From contig CALLOB010000050.1 of NCBI GenBank assembly GCA_938005315.1, positions 1-46,133 of the forward strand: 46,133 nucleotides of DNA, written 5' to 3'. This stretch comes from an uncultured Phycisphaerae bacterium. GTDB lineage: Bacteria; Planctomycetota; Phycisphaerae; UBA1845; PWPN01. The translations under genes were made by a program, and so were the position numbers. Numbering within the stretch: the first letter of the stretch is position 1; each line of letters begins with the position of its first letter. The notes beneath the pieces are model-generated. The model was given only the letters and a program-made list of their open reading frames with translations. It made no database searches and had not been told where the DNA came from. Positions 1 through 6,506 of this stretch are shown one piece after another.

Positions 1-445
1 GAATCGTCATCCACTTGACCGACTGCTGCAGCCAGGAGGCGACCACGAATCCCAGGACGCCGCCGCGCTGTTCGGGCCAGGCGGTCGGGTCGGTGAGGCA
101 GTGGGCCGCGGCGGAGACCACGCCGATGAGCAGGGAGACCCCCAGCACGCGTTGCCACAGCGAGGGCATCCTTCCGCGGGAGGCGAAGACCAGCAGGGCC
201 AGCGTCAGTCCGCCGACGGCCGCGTAGGCCCCCTTGCCGAAGTACTCGAACATCTTGTAGGCCACGAAGGCCCCGGCCAGGCCGCCGGCGTTGCGGCAGG
301 GGTCGGGATGCGGATACACGTGGGGGCTGGGGGGATCGAGCGGGTCGAAGCTGAGCACCGCCGTCCACATGAACAGGCAGGCGATGACCACCAGCAGAAC
401 CACGCAGGCCCTTGCGGCGGCGAGTCGTTGCTGCGTCCAAGCCAT
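1..445 (-). CDS. ftsK: DNA translocase FtsK, N-terminal membrane part (runs off the left edge)
   Basis: This frame is open from an ATG at 445 leftward through the window edge, giving 148 residues and no stop. A good ribosome site (GGAGGAGA) lies 5-12 bases before the ATG. The protein begins with a hydrophobic helix (residues about 14-33). A short loop follows, then NAGGLAGAFVAYKMFEYFGKGAY, here residues about 52-74, the pattern seen at the start of helix 2 in FtsK 4TM domains (N-x-G-x-x-G, then FG-x-x-A). Two more hydrophobic stretches follow at about 75-88 and 96-110. FtsK anchors at the division septum through these helices and pumps DNA with a C-terminal RecA-like motor. The motor would lie to the left, outside the window. 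The assignment rests on the membrane domain only, so another 4TM protein cannot be fully excluded. It is transcribed divergently from the Mla-type operon. Confidence 0.8.
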   Translation of the reverse strand, partial: MAWTQQRLAAARACVVLLVVIACLFMWTAVLSFDPLDPPSPHVYPHPDPCRNAGGLAGAFVAYKMFEYFGKGAYAAVGGLTLALLVFASRGRMPSLWQRVLGVSLLIGVVSAAAHCLTDPTAWPEQRGGVLGFVVASWLQQSVKWMTI

Positions 446-839
446 GTCCGGGATCTCCTCCATGAGGCCGGCGCTGTCGGGCGGGCCGCCGGTTCTGCTC
501 CGCGGGCGAGCGGGTCGGCAGGTCCAGCCCGGGCCGGATGCACTATATCGCGGGACGGTTCACAAGGCACCAGCGCCCGTCCGCGTTCGAGAGCTTCGCC
601 GTGTCCGGCCCGGGGTCCGTGCGCGGACCGCCGGCGCGGGCACGACGGTGCCTGAAAAGGTATGTATCGGCCCGGCGGGAATCGGGGCTGCACCCAAAGC
701 GCGGCCGGGGCGGGATGCGTGTCGGCCGGGGCATGGAAATCCGGGGCGACCGGGGCCGCGTGGAAGGCGGGCGGGGCAAGGTTATAATGCCGCCGCAGAA
801 GTGGTGGACATCCCGGAGTCGATTCGAGGAATCGGGCGG
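446..839. other. Divergent intergenic region between ftsK and the Mla-type operon
   Basis: No convincing gene is visible in this 394-base stretch. It should hold promoters for both directions. On the minus strand TATAGT (547-542) could be a -10 box for ftsK, but I see no matching -35. On the plus strand TATAAT at 783-788 is a perfect -10 hexamer. A 40-codon open frame from 663 has an AAAAGG in front, but its glycine/alanine-rich composition looks like chance. Confidence 0.5.
783..788 (+). promoter_or_regulatory. -10 box for the lipoprotein-Mla operon
   Basis: A perfect TATAAT in otherwise GC-rich DNA sits 52 bases before the first ATG of the operon at 840. The -35 position (about 760-766) holds only GTGGAA-like sequence, so this would be a weak or activator-dependent promoter. 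Confidence 0.4.
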
Positions 840-1271
840 ATGGGCATCGGCGTGGCGACGTGCGGGGCGAGTCGGCCGGGCGGTGCGATCCGCCGGAAGG
901 CGGCGAGCCTGGCGGTGCTGCTGCTGGTGATCCCGGCGGGTTCGGGGGGATGTCGTCCGCCGCGTGTGCCGTACCCGCAGTCTTTTCATTCCGAGGCGCC
1001 CGAGGATCGCATCGCGGCCATTCGGCGGGCGGTGGACACGCGCGACACGGCGATGCTGGGTCTGATGGTGGACCGTCTGGAGGATGAGGACGAGGCGGTC
1101 CGGTTTTATGCCGTTCTGGGCCTGGAGCGGCTGACGGGCACGCGGCTGGGCTACGATTACGCCGACGACGCAGGGCAGCGCCGCCGCGCGGTGGCACGGT
1201 GGCGGGACCATCTGGCCCGGATGGGCGAGGAGCCCGCGGCGGCCAGCAGTCCGGAGGGACCGGGGCGGTGA
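840..1271 (+). CDS. Putative lipoprotein with HEAT-like region
   Basis: A 143-residue protein starting at ATG 840. The N-terminus has basic residues (RRK at about 18-20), a hydrophobic stretch (SLAVLLLVIPAG) and then SGGC, which fits a lipobox with Cys about 38. The mature protein would be a lipid-anchored envelope protein of about 105 residues. The middle (EDRIAAIRRAVDTRDT, then DEDEAVRFYAVLGLERLTG) resembles a HEAT/PBS-lyase repeat of the kind common in planctomycete envelope proteins. Its stop overlaps the next gene's GTG (GTGA at 1268-1271), so translation of the two is probably coupled. The function is unknown. From its place at the head of the operon it may be an envelope partner of the transport system encoded downstream. 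No ribosome site close to consensus was seen; an alternative start further upstream is possible but would break the signal sequence. Confidence 0.7.
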   Translation: MGIGVATCGASRPGGAIRRKAASLAVLLLVIPAGSGGCRPPRVPYPQSFHSEAPEDRIAAIRRAVDTRDTAMLGLMVDRLEDEDEAVRFYAVLGLERLTGTRLGYDYADDAGQRRRAVARWRDHLARMGEEPAAASSPEGPGR

Positions 1272-1762
1272 TTCCGGATTCGCCGAGCGGGCTGCATGCG
1301 GTTCGGCTCTCGATCACCAGCGACACTGCGCGGATCGCGGACGTGCACGCGGCGGTGGCGGCGGCGGCGGAGCGGATCGGTTTCCGGGAGCCGGAGGTTT
1401 CGGGCATCGCGCTGGCGATCGACGAGGCGGTGGGCAACGTCATCAAGCACGGCTACGGGGGCTGCGCCGGCCGGCCGATCGAGGTGGCGATCGTGCCGGT
1501 GACGGAGGGCGGCCGGCGGGGAGTGGAGATCGAGATCTGCGACTGCGGGCGGCAGGTGGAGCCGGAGAGCATCATCGGTCGTTCGCTGGAGGATGTCCGC
1601 CCCGGCGGGCTGGGCACGCACATCATCCGGACGGTCATGGACGAGGTCGAGTACTCGCGGCGGATGCCGGCGGGCATGCGGCTGAGGGTGCGCAAGATGC
1701 TCGCGGCGGAACCGACGGCCGGGTCCGGCGGCGCCGGGCAGGAGAGAACCATCGATGGCTGA
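1268..1762 (+). CDS. RsbW/SpoIIAB-type serine kinase (anti-sigma factor family)
   Basis: A 164-residue GHKL-type ATPase starting with GTG 1268, which overlaps the previous stop. The nucleotide-binding motifs are in order: N-box DEAVGNVIKHGY (about 52-63), G1-like DCG (92-94) and G2-like GGLGTHII (113-120). Together they match HATPase_c_2 proteins such as RsbW and SpoIIAB. These proteins bind a partner (classically a sigma factor) and phosphorylate a STAS-domain antagonist on serine. The next gene encodes exactly such a STAS protein and overlaps this one by 8 bases, so they are very likely a kinase/substrate pair. No sigma factor gene is nearby; the next genes encode an ABC lipid transporter. 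The target may therefore be the transporter rather than transcription, which is inference. About 15 residues at the C-terminus look unstructured. Confidence 0.87.
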   Translation: MIPDSPSGLHAVRLSITSDTARIADVHAAVAAAAERIGFREPEVSGIALAIDEAVGNVIKHGYGGCAGRPIEVAIVPVTEGGRRGVEIEICDCGRQVEPESIIGRSLEDVRPGGLGTHIIRTVMDEVEYSRRMPAGMRLRVRKMLAAEPTAGSGGAGQERTIDG

Positions 1763-2102
1763 TCAGGGCGGCTGCGTGAAAGACGTTCGCCGGCAGGGTT
1801 CCGCGGTGGTGGTCGCGCTGCGGGGCGGCGTGGACCTGCACCACACGCCGGCGGTGCACAAGGCCCTGGTGCAGGCGTGCGAGCAGCGGCCGGCGAAGCT
1901 GGTGGTGAACCTGGAGGAGGTGGACTACATGGATTCCTCCGGTCTGGGCACGCTGGTGGAGGTTTTCCGGCGGGTTCACCAGTACAACGGGTCGTTCGCC
2001 CTGTGCGGCGCGAACCATCGGGTGCAGAGCGTGCTGGAGATCACCAGGCTGGACAGGTTCTTCAAGGTGTTCGCCACGGAGCAGGAGGCTCTTTCGGCAT
2101 GA
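1755..2102 (+). CDS. STAS-domain protein (anti-anti-sigma / MlaB-like)
   Basis: A 115-residue single STAS domain. The conserved MDSSGLGTLVEVF segment lies at about 59-71. By alignment with SpoIIAA (DSSGLG), Ser61 is the expected phosphorylation site. The gene overlaps both the kinase gene before it and the MlaE-type permease gene after it (ATGA at 2099-2102). STAS proteins have two known roles relevant here: phosphorylatable antagonists of RsbW-type kinases, and MlaB, the STAS subunit that binds the ATPase MlaF in the MlaFEDB complex. The position between a kinase and MlaE suits either role, or both. The fold and phospho-site are read from sequence; a dual role is inference. Confidence 0.88.
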   Translation: MADQGGCVKDVRRQGSAVVVALRGGVDLHHTPAVHKALVQACEQRPAKLVVNLEEVDYMDSSGLGTLVEVFRRVHQYNGSFALCGANHRVQSVLEITRLDRFFKVFATEQEALSA

Positions 2103-2956
2103 ACGGGTCTGCGGCGGCGACGCAGGGGTACGGCCGTGCGGGCCGGGGGCTGGCGGCGCTGGGTCGCGCGGGCCTGTCGGCGGGCCGGGCGGTGACCGCG
2201 GGCCTGGAGTACCTGGGCGGCGCCGGCTACCTGCTGTTCGACGCGGGCATGTGGCTGTACCGGGTGCTGACCCGGCGGGCCCGGCTGAGCGCGTCGGTGT
2301 TCGCCGCCCAGATGGTGCGGGTGGGTGTGCGGAGCATTCCGATCATCGTGCTGGTGCAGACGTTCATCGGCATCATCCTGGCCCTGCAGATGGCTCCGAC
2401 GCTGCGGGACTACGGCTCGCTGGACAAGACCGCCAACATCGTGGCGATCGCGATGTTCCGGGAGCTGGGCCCGCTGCTGTCGGCGGTGGTGCTGAGCGGT
2501 TTCGCGGGGGCCTCGATCGCCGCGGAGATCGGGGCGATGGTGGAGGCCGAGGAGATCAAGGCCATGCGGGCCCACGCGCTGAATCCGATCCGTTTCCTGG
2601 TGGTTCCGCGGATCACGGCGACGGTGGTGATGCTGGTCGGGCTGACGGTGGTGGCGGACGTGGTCGGGGTGCTGGGCGGGCTGGGGACGGCGGTGCTGGT
2701 GCTGGACATTCCGCGGGAGACGTACCTGCACAACACCCAGATCGCGCTGACCTACCGGGACTTCTTCACCGGGCTGGTCAAGGCCGGGGTGTTCGGAGGG
2801 CTGATCTCGCTGATCGCCTGTTACGAGGGGCTGAACGTCCGCGGCGGGGCCGAGGGCGTGGGTCGCGGAACGACCGCGACGGTGGTCAAGTCGATCGTGG
2901 CCCTGATCGCCACCGACTGCGTGTTCACGTCGGTGTTCTACCTGTTCGGGCTGTGA
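2099..2956 (+). CDS. mlaE: MlaE-family ABC transporter permease
   Basis: A 285-residue integral membrane protein of the MlaE/YrbE family. The ATG at 2099 overlaps the STAS stop as ATGA. Typical family sequence is present: SIPIIVLVQTFIGIILALQ, RELGPLL followed by AAEIGAMVEAEEIKAM (the cytoplasmic coupling segment), and near the C-terminus YEGLNVRGGAEGVGRGTTATV. There are about five hydrophobic segments. The N-terminal 40 residues are Gly/Ala-rich, as in many members. MlaE forms the membrane dimer that passes phospholipid between the inner membrane and MCE proteins in Gram-negative envelopes. The neighbouring ATPase and MCE genes complete the transporter. The stop overlaps the GTG of the ATPase gene. 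Confidence 0.95.
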   Translation: MNGSAAATQGYGRAGRGLAALGRAGLSAGRAVTAGLEYLGGAGYLLFDAGMWLYRVLTRRARLSASVFAAQMVRVGVRSIPIIVLVQTFIGIILALQMAPTLRDYGSLDKTANIVAIAMFRELGPLLSAVVLSGFAGASIAAEIGAMVEAEEIKAMRAHALNPIRFLVVPRITATVVMLVGLTVVADVVGVLGGLGTAVLVLDIPRETYLHNTQIALTYRDFFTGLVKAGVFGGLISLIACYEGLNVRGGAEGVGRGTTATVVKSIVALIATDCVFTSVFYLFGL

Positions 2957-3849
2957 GCCGGGAGGCCCGGGACGTGACCGGCGACGCGCCTGGTGCGGTG
3001 ATCTCGATCCGGAACGTGGTCAAGACGTTCCCGGACCAGCAGGGCCGGCCCGTGCGGGTGCTGGACGGGGTGACGCTGGACGTGCTGGCCGGCGAGACGC
3101 TGATCATCATGGGCGGGTCGGGCTGCGGCAAGAGCACGCTGCTGAACTGCCTGATCGGGGAGCTGGTTCCCGACGAGGGTCGAATCCTGTATCGCACCCG
3201 TGATTGCGACGAGCCGCGCGACATCACCGGGCTGGACGAAACGGGGATGAACGAGCTGCGGAAGCGCTTCGGCATCCTGTTCCAGAGCGGGGCGCTGTTC
3301 AACTCGATGACCGTGGCCGAGAACGTGGCCCTGCCGCTGGCCGAGCACTCCTACGTGGACCCGGCGATCATCGACATCGTGGTGACCATGAAGCTTCAGC
3401 AGGTGCGGATGCTGCCGCACCGCGACAAGATGCCCGCGCAGCTGTCCGGCGGGCAGAAGAAGCGCGCCGGGCTGGCCCGGGCGACGGCCCTGGACCCGGA
3501 GATCCTGTTTTACGACGAGCCGTCGGCGGGGCTGGACCCGGTGACGTCGGCGGCGATCGACGAGCTGATCATGGACCTCTCGCGGAAGCTGCACGTGACC
3601 AGCGTGGTGATCACGCACGAGATGGACTCGGCCTTCCGGATCGCCGACCGGATGGTGATGCTGGACCGGGGGCGGGTGCTGCGGATCGGGCCGCGGTCGG
3701 ATTTCGAGCGGCTGCGGGATGCGGATCCGGCGGACCTGTCAAGCCCGGACGACCGCCTGATCCATCAGTTCCTGACCGGCGAGACCACCGGTCCGCTGAC
3801 CGACGCGGACGGCCTGAGCGAGTACGAGAAGCAGATCATCGCCGGCTGA
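2953..3849 (+). CDS. mlaF: MlaF-family ABC transporter ATPase
   Basis: A 298-residue ATP-binding subunit. I start it at GTG 2953, which overlaps the MlaE stop (GTGA); a second in-frame GTG at 2974 is the alternative. Motifs: Walker A GGSGCGKST (about 54-62), Q-loop region RFGILFQSGALFNSMTV, signature LSGGQKKRAGLARA, Walker B EILFYDEPSAGLDP, and H-loop VVITHEMDSAF. The FQSGALF and THEMDSAF forms are those of MlaF-type ATPases. After the ABC fold there is a tail of about 30 residues (GPLTDADGLSEYEKQ), comparable in position to the MlaF C-terminal extension that reaches the partner subunit. The protein energises lipid movement through MlaE. A good ribosome site for the following gene lies in the 25-base gap after it. 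Confidence 0.95.
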   Translation: MSREARDVTGDAPGAVISIRNVVKTFPDQQGRPVRVLDGVTLDVLAGETLIIMGGSGCGKSTLLNCLIGELVPDEGRILYRTRDCDEPRDITGLDETGMNELRKRFGILFQSGALFNSMTVAENVALPLAEHSYVDPAIIDIVVTMKLQQVRMLPHRDKMPAQLSGGQKKRAGLARATALDPEILFYDEPSAGLDPVTSAAIDELIMDLSRKLHVTSVVITHEMDSAFRIADRMVMLDRGRVLRIGPRSDFERLRDADPADLSSPDDRLIHQFLTGETTGPLTDADGLSEYEKQIIAG

Positions 3850-3874
3850 TCGTCCGGCGCGACGGGAGGAGCGC

Positions 3875-5215
3875 ATGCCCGCGGAACGCAACGCCTTGCG
3901 CCTGGGAGCGGCGATGACGGCCTTCTTCGTGCTGTTCGTGGTCATCCTGGTGTTTCTGGCGCCCCGGGGCCGCGGCGACATGGCCCTGCAGGTTCGTTTT
4001 CCGCACAACACGTTCAGCACCGTGATCCAGCCGGGGGCCGAGGTGATCTGCGGCGGGGTGACGGTGGGACGGGTGAAGTCGGTGCGGCTGGAGGAGCAGC
4101 CGGACGAGACCCGCGGCACGACGGGCTACTACAGCGTGGTGGCGCTGGTGGTGGACTCGTCGGTGGGGCTGCGACGCGACTGCCGGATCGTGCCGGCCGA
4201 GCAGCTCATCGGCGGACTGGGCACGCTGGTGGTCGAGGATCGCGGGCTGGGCGAACCGCTGAAGCCCGGGGAGACGGTGGACGGCTTCCCGGCGGCGAGC
4301 ATCGCGGCGCTGACCCGGTCGCTGACCAGTCAGCTCGACGAGCGCGATCCCAAGAGCCTACTTTCGCTGATCAAGACCCAGCTGAACGCCGACGACGCCC
4401 GCTCCCTGCTGGGCAAGATTCATGCCTCGCTGGACGACATCAACGCGATCACGCGCAACGTTCAGGCCCAGTTCAATCCCCGCGACCGGCAGGCCCTGCT
4501 GGCCAAGATTCACGGCATCATGGACCACCTCAACGACGTCACCCGGCTGGTCCGCGAGGAGGTCGATGCCGGCCGCGAGGCCGGGCTGATGGACAAGGTT
4601 CACCAGGCCCTGGACACGCTCAACGCCGGTCTGGTGACGGTCTCGGCCATGCTGGAGGAGAACCGTCCGGCGCTGGGCCGCACGCTGGCCAACGCCGACC
4701 AGACCAGCGCGATCCTGAAGGACGGGATCGCCTCGCGGCTGGCCGAGGAGTTCGATCCCCGCCGGCCGGGCAGCCTGCTGGCCCGGGTTCACGGGGCCAG
4801 CGATCGCATCGCCCGCTCGCTGGCGGACCTCAACGACATCACCCGGACCGGCCGCGACCTGCTGGTGGTGAACCGCCAGCAGATCGGCCAGATGATCACG
4901 AACCTCAAGGAGACCAGCGACCATCTCAAGGGGGCCAGCAAGGAGCTGCGCCGCAATCCCTGGCGGCTGCTGTATCAGCCGACGGTCGAGGAGGCCGCCC
5001 AGGCCAATCTCTTCGATGCGGCGCGGGCCTTCGCCGAGGCCGCCACCCGACTGGACGACGCGGCGGCGCGGCTCCAGGCCGCCGCCGAGGGGGGCGAGGC
5101 CGGCGCCGTACCGGACGAGGAACTGCTGCGATCGATCCGCGACGACCTGCAGCGCACGTTCGAACACTTCAACAAGGCCGAGGCGGCCTTCTGGGAACAA
5201 CTGGGCATCCGATGA
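3875..5215 (+). CDS. MCE-domain (MlaD-like) protein with long helical repeat tail
   Basis: A 446-residue protein, RBS GGGAGGA at 3864-3870. One N-terminal membrane helix (about 12-30) leads into one MCE domain (about 36-140; FPHNTFSTVIQPGAEVICGGVTVGRV). The rest is helical and heptad-rich. Within it is a clear tandem repeat of exactly 30 residues: LLGKIHASLDDINAIT at 178-193, LLAKIHGIMDHLNDVT at 208-223 and LMDKVHQALDTLNAGL at 238-253, with a looser copy near 301. MCE proteins form hexameric rings, and long C-terminal helices in PqiB-type proteins assemble into a needle-like tube. The repeat tail suggests a similar tube spanning part of the envelope (inference). The protein is about twice the length of E. 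coli MlaD. The stop overlaps the next gene as ATGA. Confidence 0.93.
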   Translation: MPAERNALRLGAAMTAFFVLFVVILVFLAPRGRGDMALQVRFPHNTFSTVIQPGAEVICGGVTVGRVKSVRLEEQPDETRGTTGYYSVVALVVDSSVGLRRDCRIVPAEQLIGGLGTLVVEDRGLGEPLKPGETVDGFPAASIAALTRSLTSQLDERDPKSLLSLIKTQLNADDARSLLGKIHASLDDINAITRNVQAQFNPRDRQALLAKIHGIMDHLNDVTRLVREEVDAGREAGLMDKVHQALDTLNAGLVTVSAMLEENRPALGRTLANADQTSAILKDGIASRLAEEFDPRRPGSLLARVHGASDRIARSLADLNDITRTGRDLLVVNRQQIGQMITNLKETSDHLKGASKELRRNPWRLLYQPTVEEAAQANLFDAARAFAEAATRLDDAAARLQAAAEGGEAGAVPDEELLRSIRDDLQRTFEHFNKAEAAFWEQLGIR

Positions 5216-6309
5216 CGCACGACGTGGCGGTGATCGGGGCGGGGGTCGCCGGCTGTTGCAGTGCCGTGGCCCTTCAGCTGCGCGGACGCAGCGTGATCCT
5301 GCTGGAGCGGGGGCCGGCCGGGCCGCCGGAAGCGGGCGAACCCGACTGGATCTCCCGCCCGGCGATGCAGCGCCTGGAACACCTGGAGGTGAAGGACCTG
5401 GAAGCCGGGGGAGCCGCCTTTCGGCGGGCGGTGTTCCACAGCCCGGACTTCTCGCGCAGCGCCGCATCGATCTCGAGCCGGCCGCCCGGCTGGCGGGTGG
5501 ATTACGCCGGGCTGGTGGCCGGTCTGCGGCGGAGGGCGATCCAGGCCGGGGCAACGCTGATGAACGATTGCCGCGTGCAACGGGTGGAGGCCGGCGAGGA
5601 TCACGTGCGCGTCCTGCCTGCTGAGGGACCGGTGCTCAGGGCCCGGGCGGCGATTCTGGCTTACGGAGCCGAGCCGCTGCCGGGTGTGACGACGGGACCC
5701 GGACGGCGTTTCGCGGTGCGGGCCCGGCTGGCCGTGGAATCCGGGGCCGGCGAGCCGGACGACGCCATGCACTGGGTTCCGGGGCTGCCGGAGGAAGTGA
5801 TGTACTGGTTCGAGCATGCCGACGCGCGCGGACGGGCCTGCTGGGTGACGCTGCACACGGCCGGGCCGACGGCCGGCGCCGAGACGCGGATGCGCGACCT
5901 GCTGGCCGCGGCGGCGGGACGGGGGTTGCTGCCGAAGGCCGCGGCCGGATCGGCGGCGTTGAGGATCCGCCCGCTGCCGGTGTCGGGGGCCCTGGAAGCC
6001 GAGACACACGTGGGCAAGCTCACCCTGACGGTCGGGGATGCCGGCGGCTTTATCAGCGATCTGACCGGCGAGGGGATTCATCCGGCGGCGTGGTCGGGGG
6101 AGCTGGCCGCCGAAGCCATGGACCGGGCGCTGGCCGGTCGGCACGTGCAGGACGGGCTGCGCGAGTTCAGCGAGCTGTGGCGCGGGGCCATGGCCGGGTA
6201 CCTGCGGCCCCCCGGCGCCGACCCCCACTTCCTGCTGCCGCTGGTCTTCAGCAACCGTCAGATCGCCGACCGCCTGGCCTCGGCCTGCTGGTACGGCACG
6301 GACATCTGA
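5212..6309 (+). CDS. FAD-dependent oxidoreductase (geranylgeranyl reductase / halogenase-like fold)
   Basis: A 365-residue flavoprotein. The N-terminal dinucleotide-binding motif is VAVIGAGVAGCCSAVAL (about 5-21), with an acidic strand end LLERG at about 30. A second FAD motif, VGDAGGFISDLTGEGIHPA, lies at about 272-290. It is the GD-x-x-G...G-x-GI pattern of the PHBH superfamily, which includes geranylgeranyl reductases and flavin halogenases. Its start overlaps the MCE gene stop by 4 bases, placing it firmly in the same operon. Geranylgeranyl-type reductases saturate isoprenoid chains, so a role in modifying a transported or envelope lipid is tempting but is inference. The substrate cannot be told from the sequence. 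I see no typical lysine/tryptophan halogenase motif. Confidence 0.8.
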   Translation: MTHDVAVIGAGVAGCCSAVALQLRGRSVILLERGPAGPPEAGEPDWISRPAMQRLEHLEVKDLEAGGAAFRRAVFHSPDFSRSAASISSRPPGWRVDYAGLVAGLRRRAIQAGATLMNDCRVQRVEAGEDHVRVLPAEGPVLRARAAILAYGAEPLPGVTTGPGRRFAVRARLAVESGAGEPDDAMHWVPGLPEEVMYWFEHADARGRACWVTLHTAGPTAGAETRMRDLLAAAAGRGLLPKAAAGSAALRIRPLPVSGALEAETHVGKLTLTVGDAGGFISDLTGEGIHPAAWSGELAAEAMDRALAGRHVQDGLREFSELWRGAMAGYLRPPGADPHFLLPLVFSNRQIADRLASACWYGTDI

Positions 6310-6369
6310 TTCCGCGGGCGCGGCCGCGGCCGGGGTCGCGACGGGGCTCGTCCCTTGAGGCGCGGATTC

Positions 6370-6470
6370 GGAGGGCCCCGCTCTGTCGGGGCCGCGAAAA
6401 CGGGTCAAACAAACGGCCGTTGCCGGAGGCGCTGGCGAAGGATCGCCGGGGACGCGACGGAGCGCGTCCC
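6370..6470 (-). repeat. REP-like two-hairpin element, inverted copy
   Basis: Two palindromes lie here: GGCCCCG/CGGGGCC (6374-6380 with 6387-6393) and GGACGCG/CGCGTCC (6450-6456 with 6463-6469). They are the reverse complement of the units at 44541-44612 and 45917-46112, with a longer spacer. The element sits between the convergent ends of the FAD oxidoreductase and ABC-F genes, as REP elements usually do. Confidence 0.75.
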
Positions 6471-6506
6471 TCCGCGGGGCCCGGTCCGGTCGCGGGCCAT
6501 CGCCCG

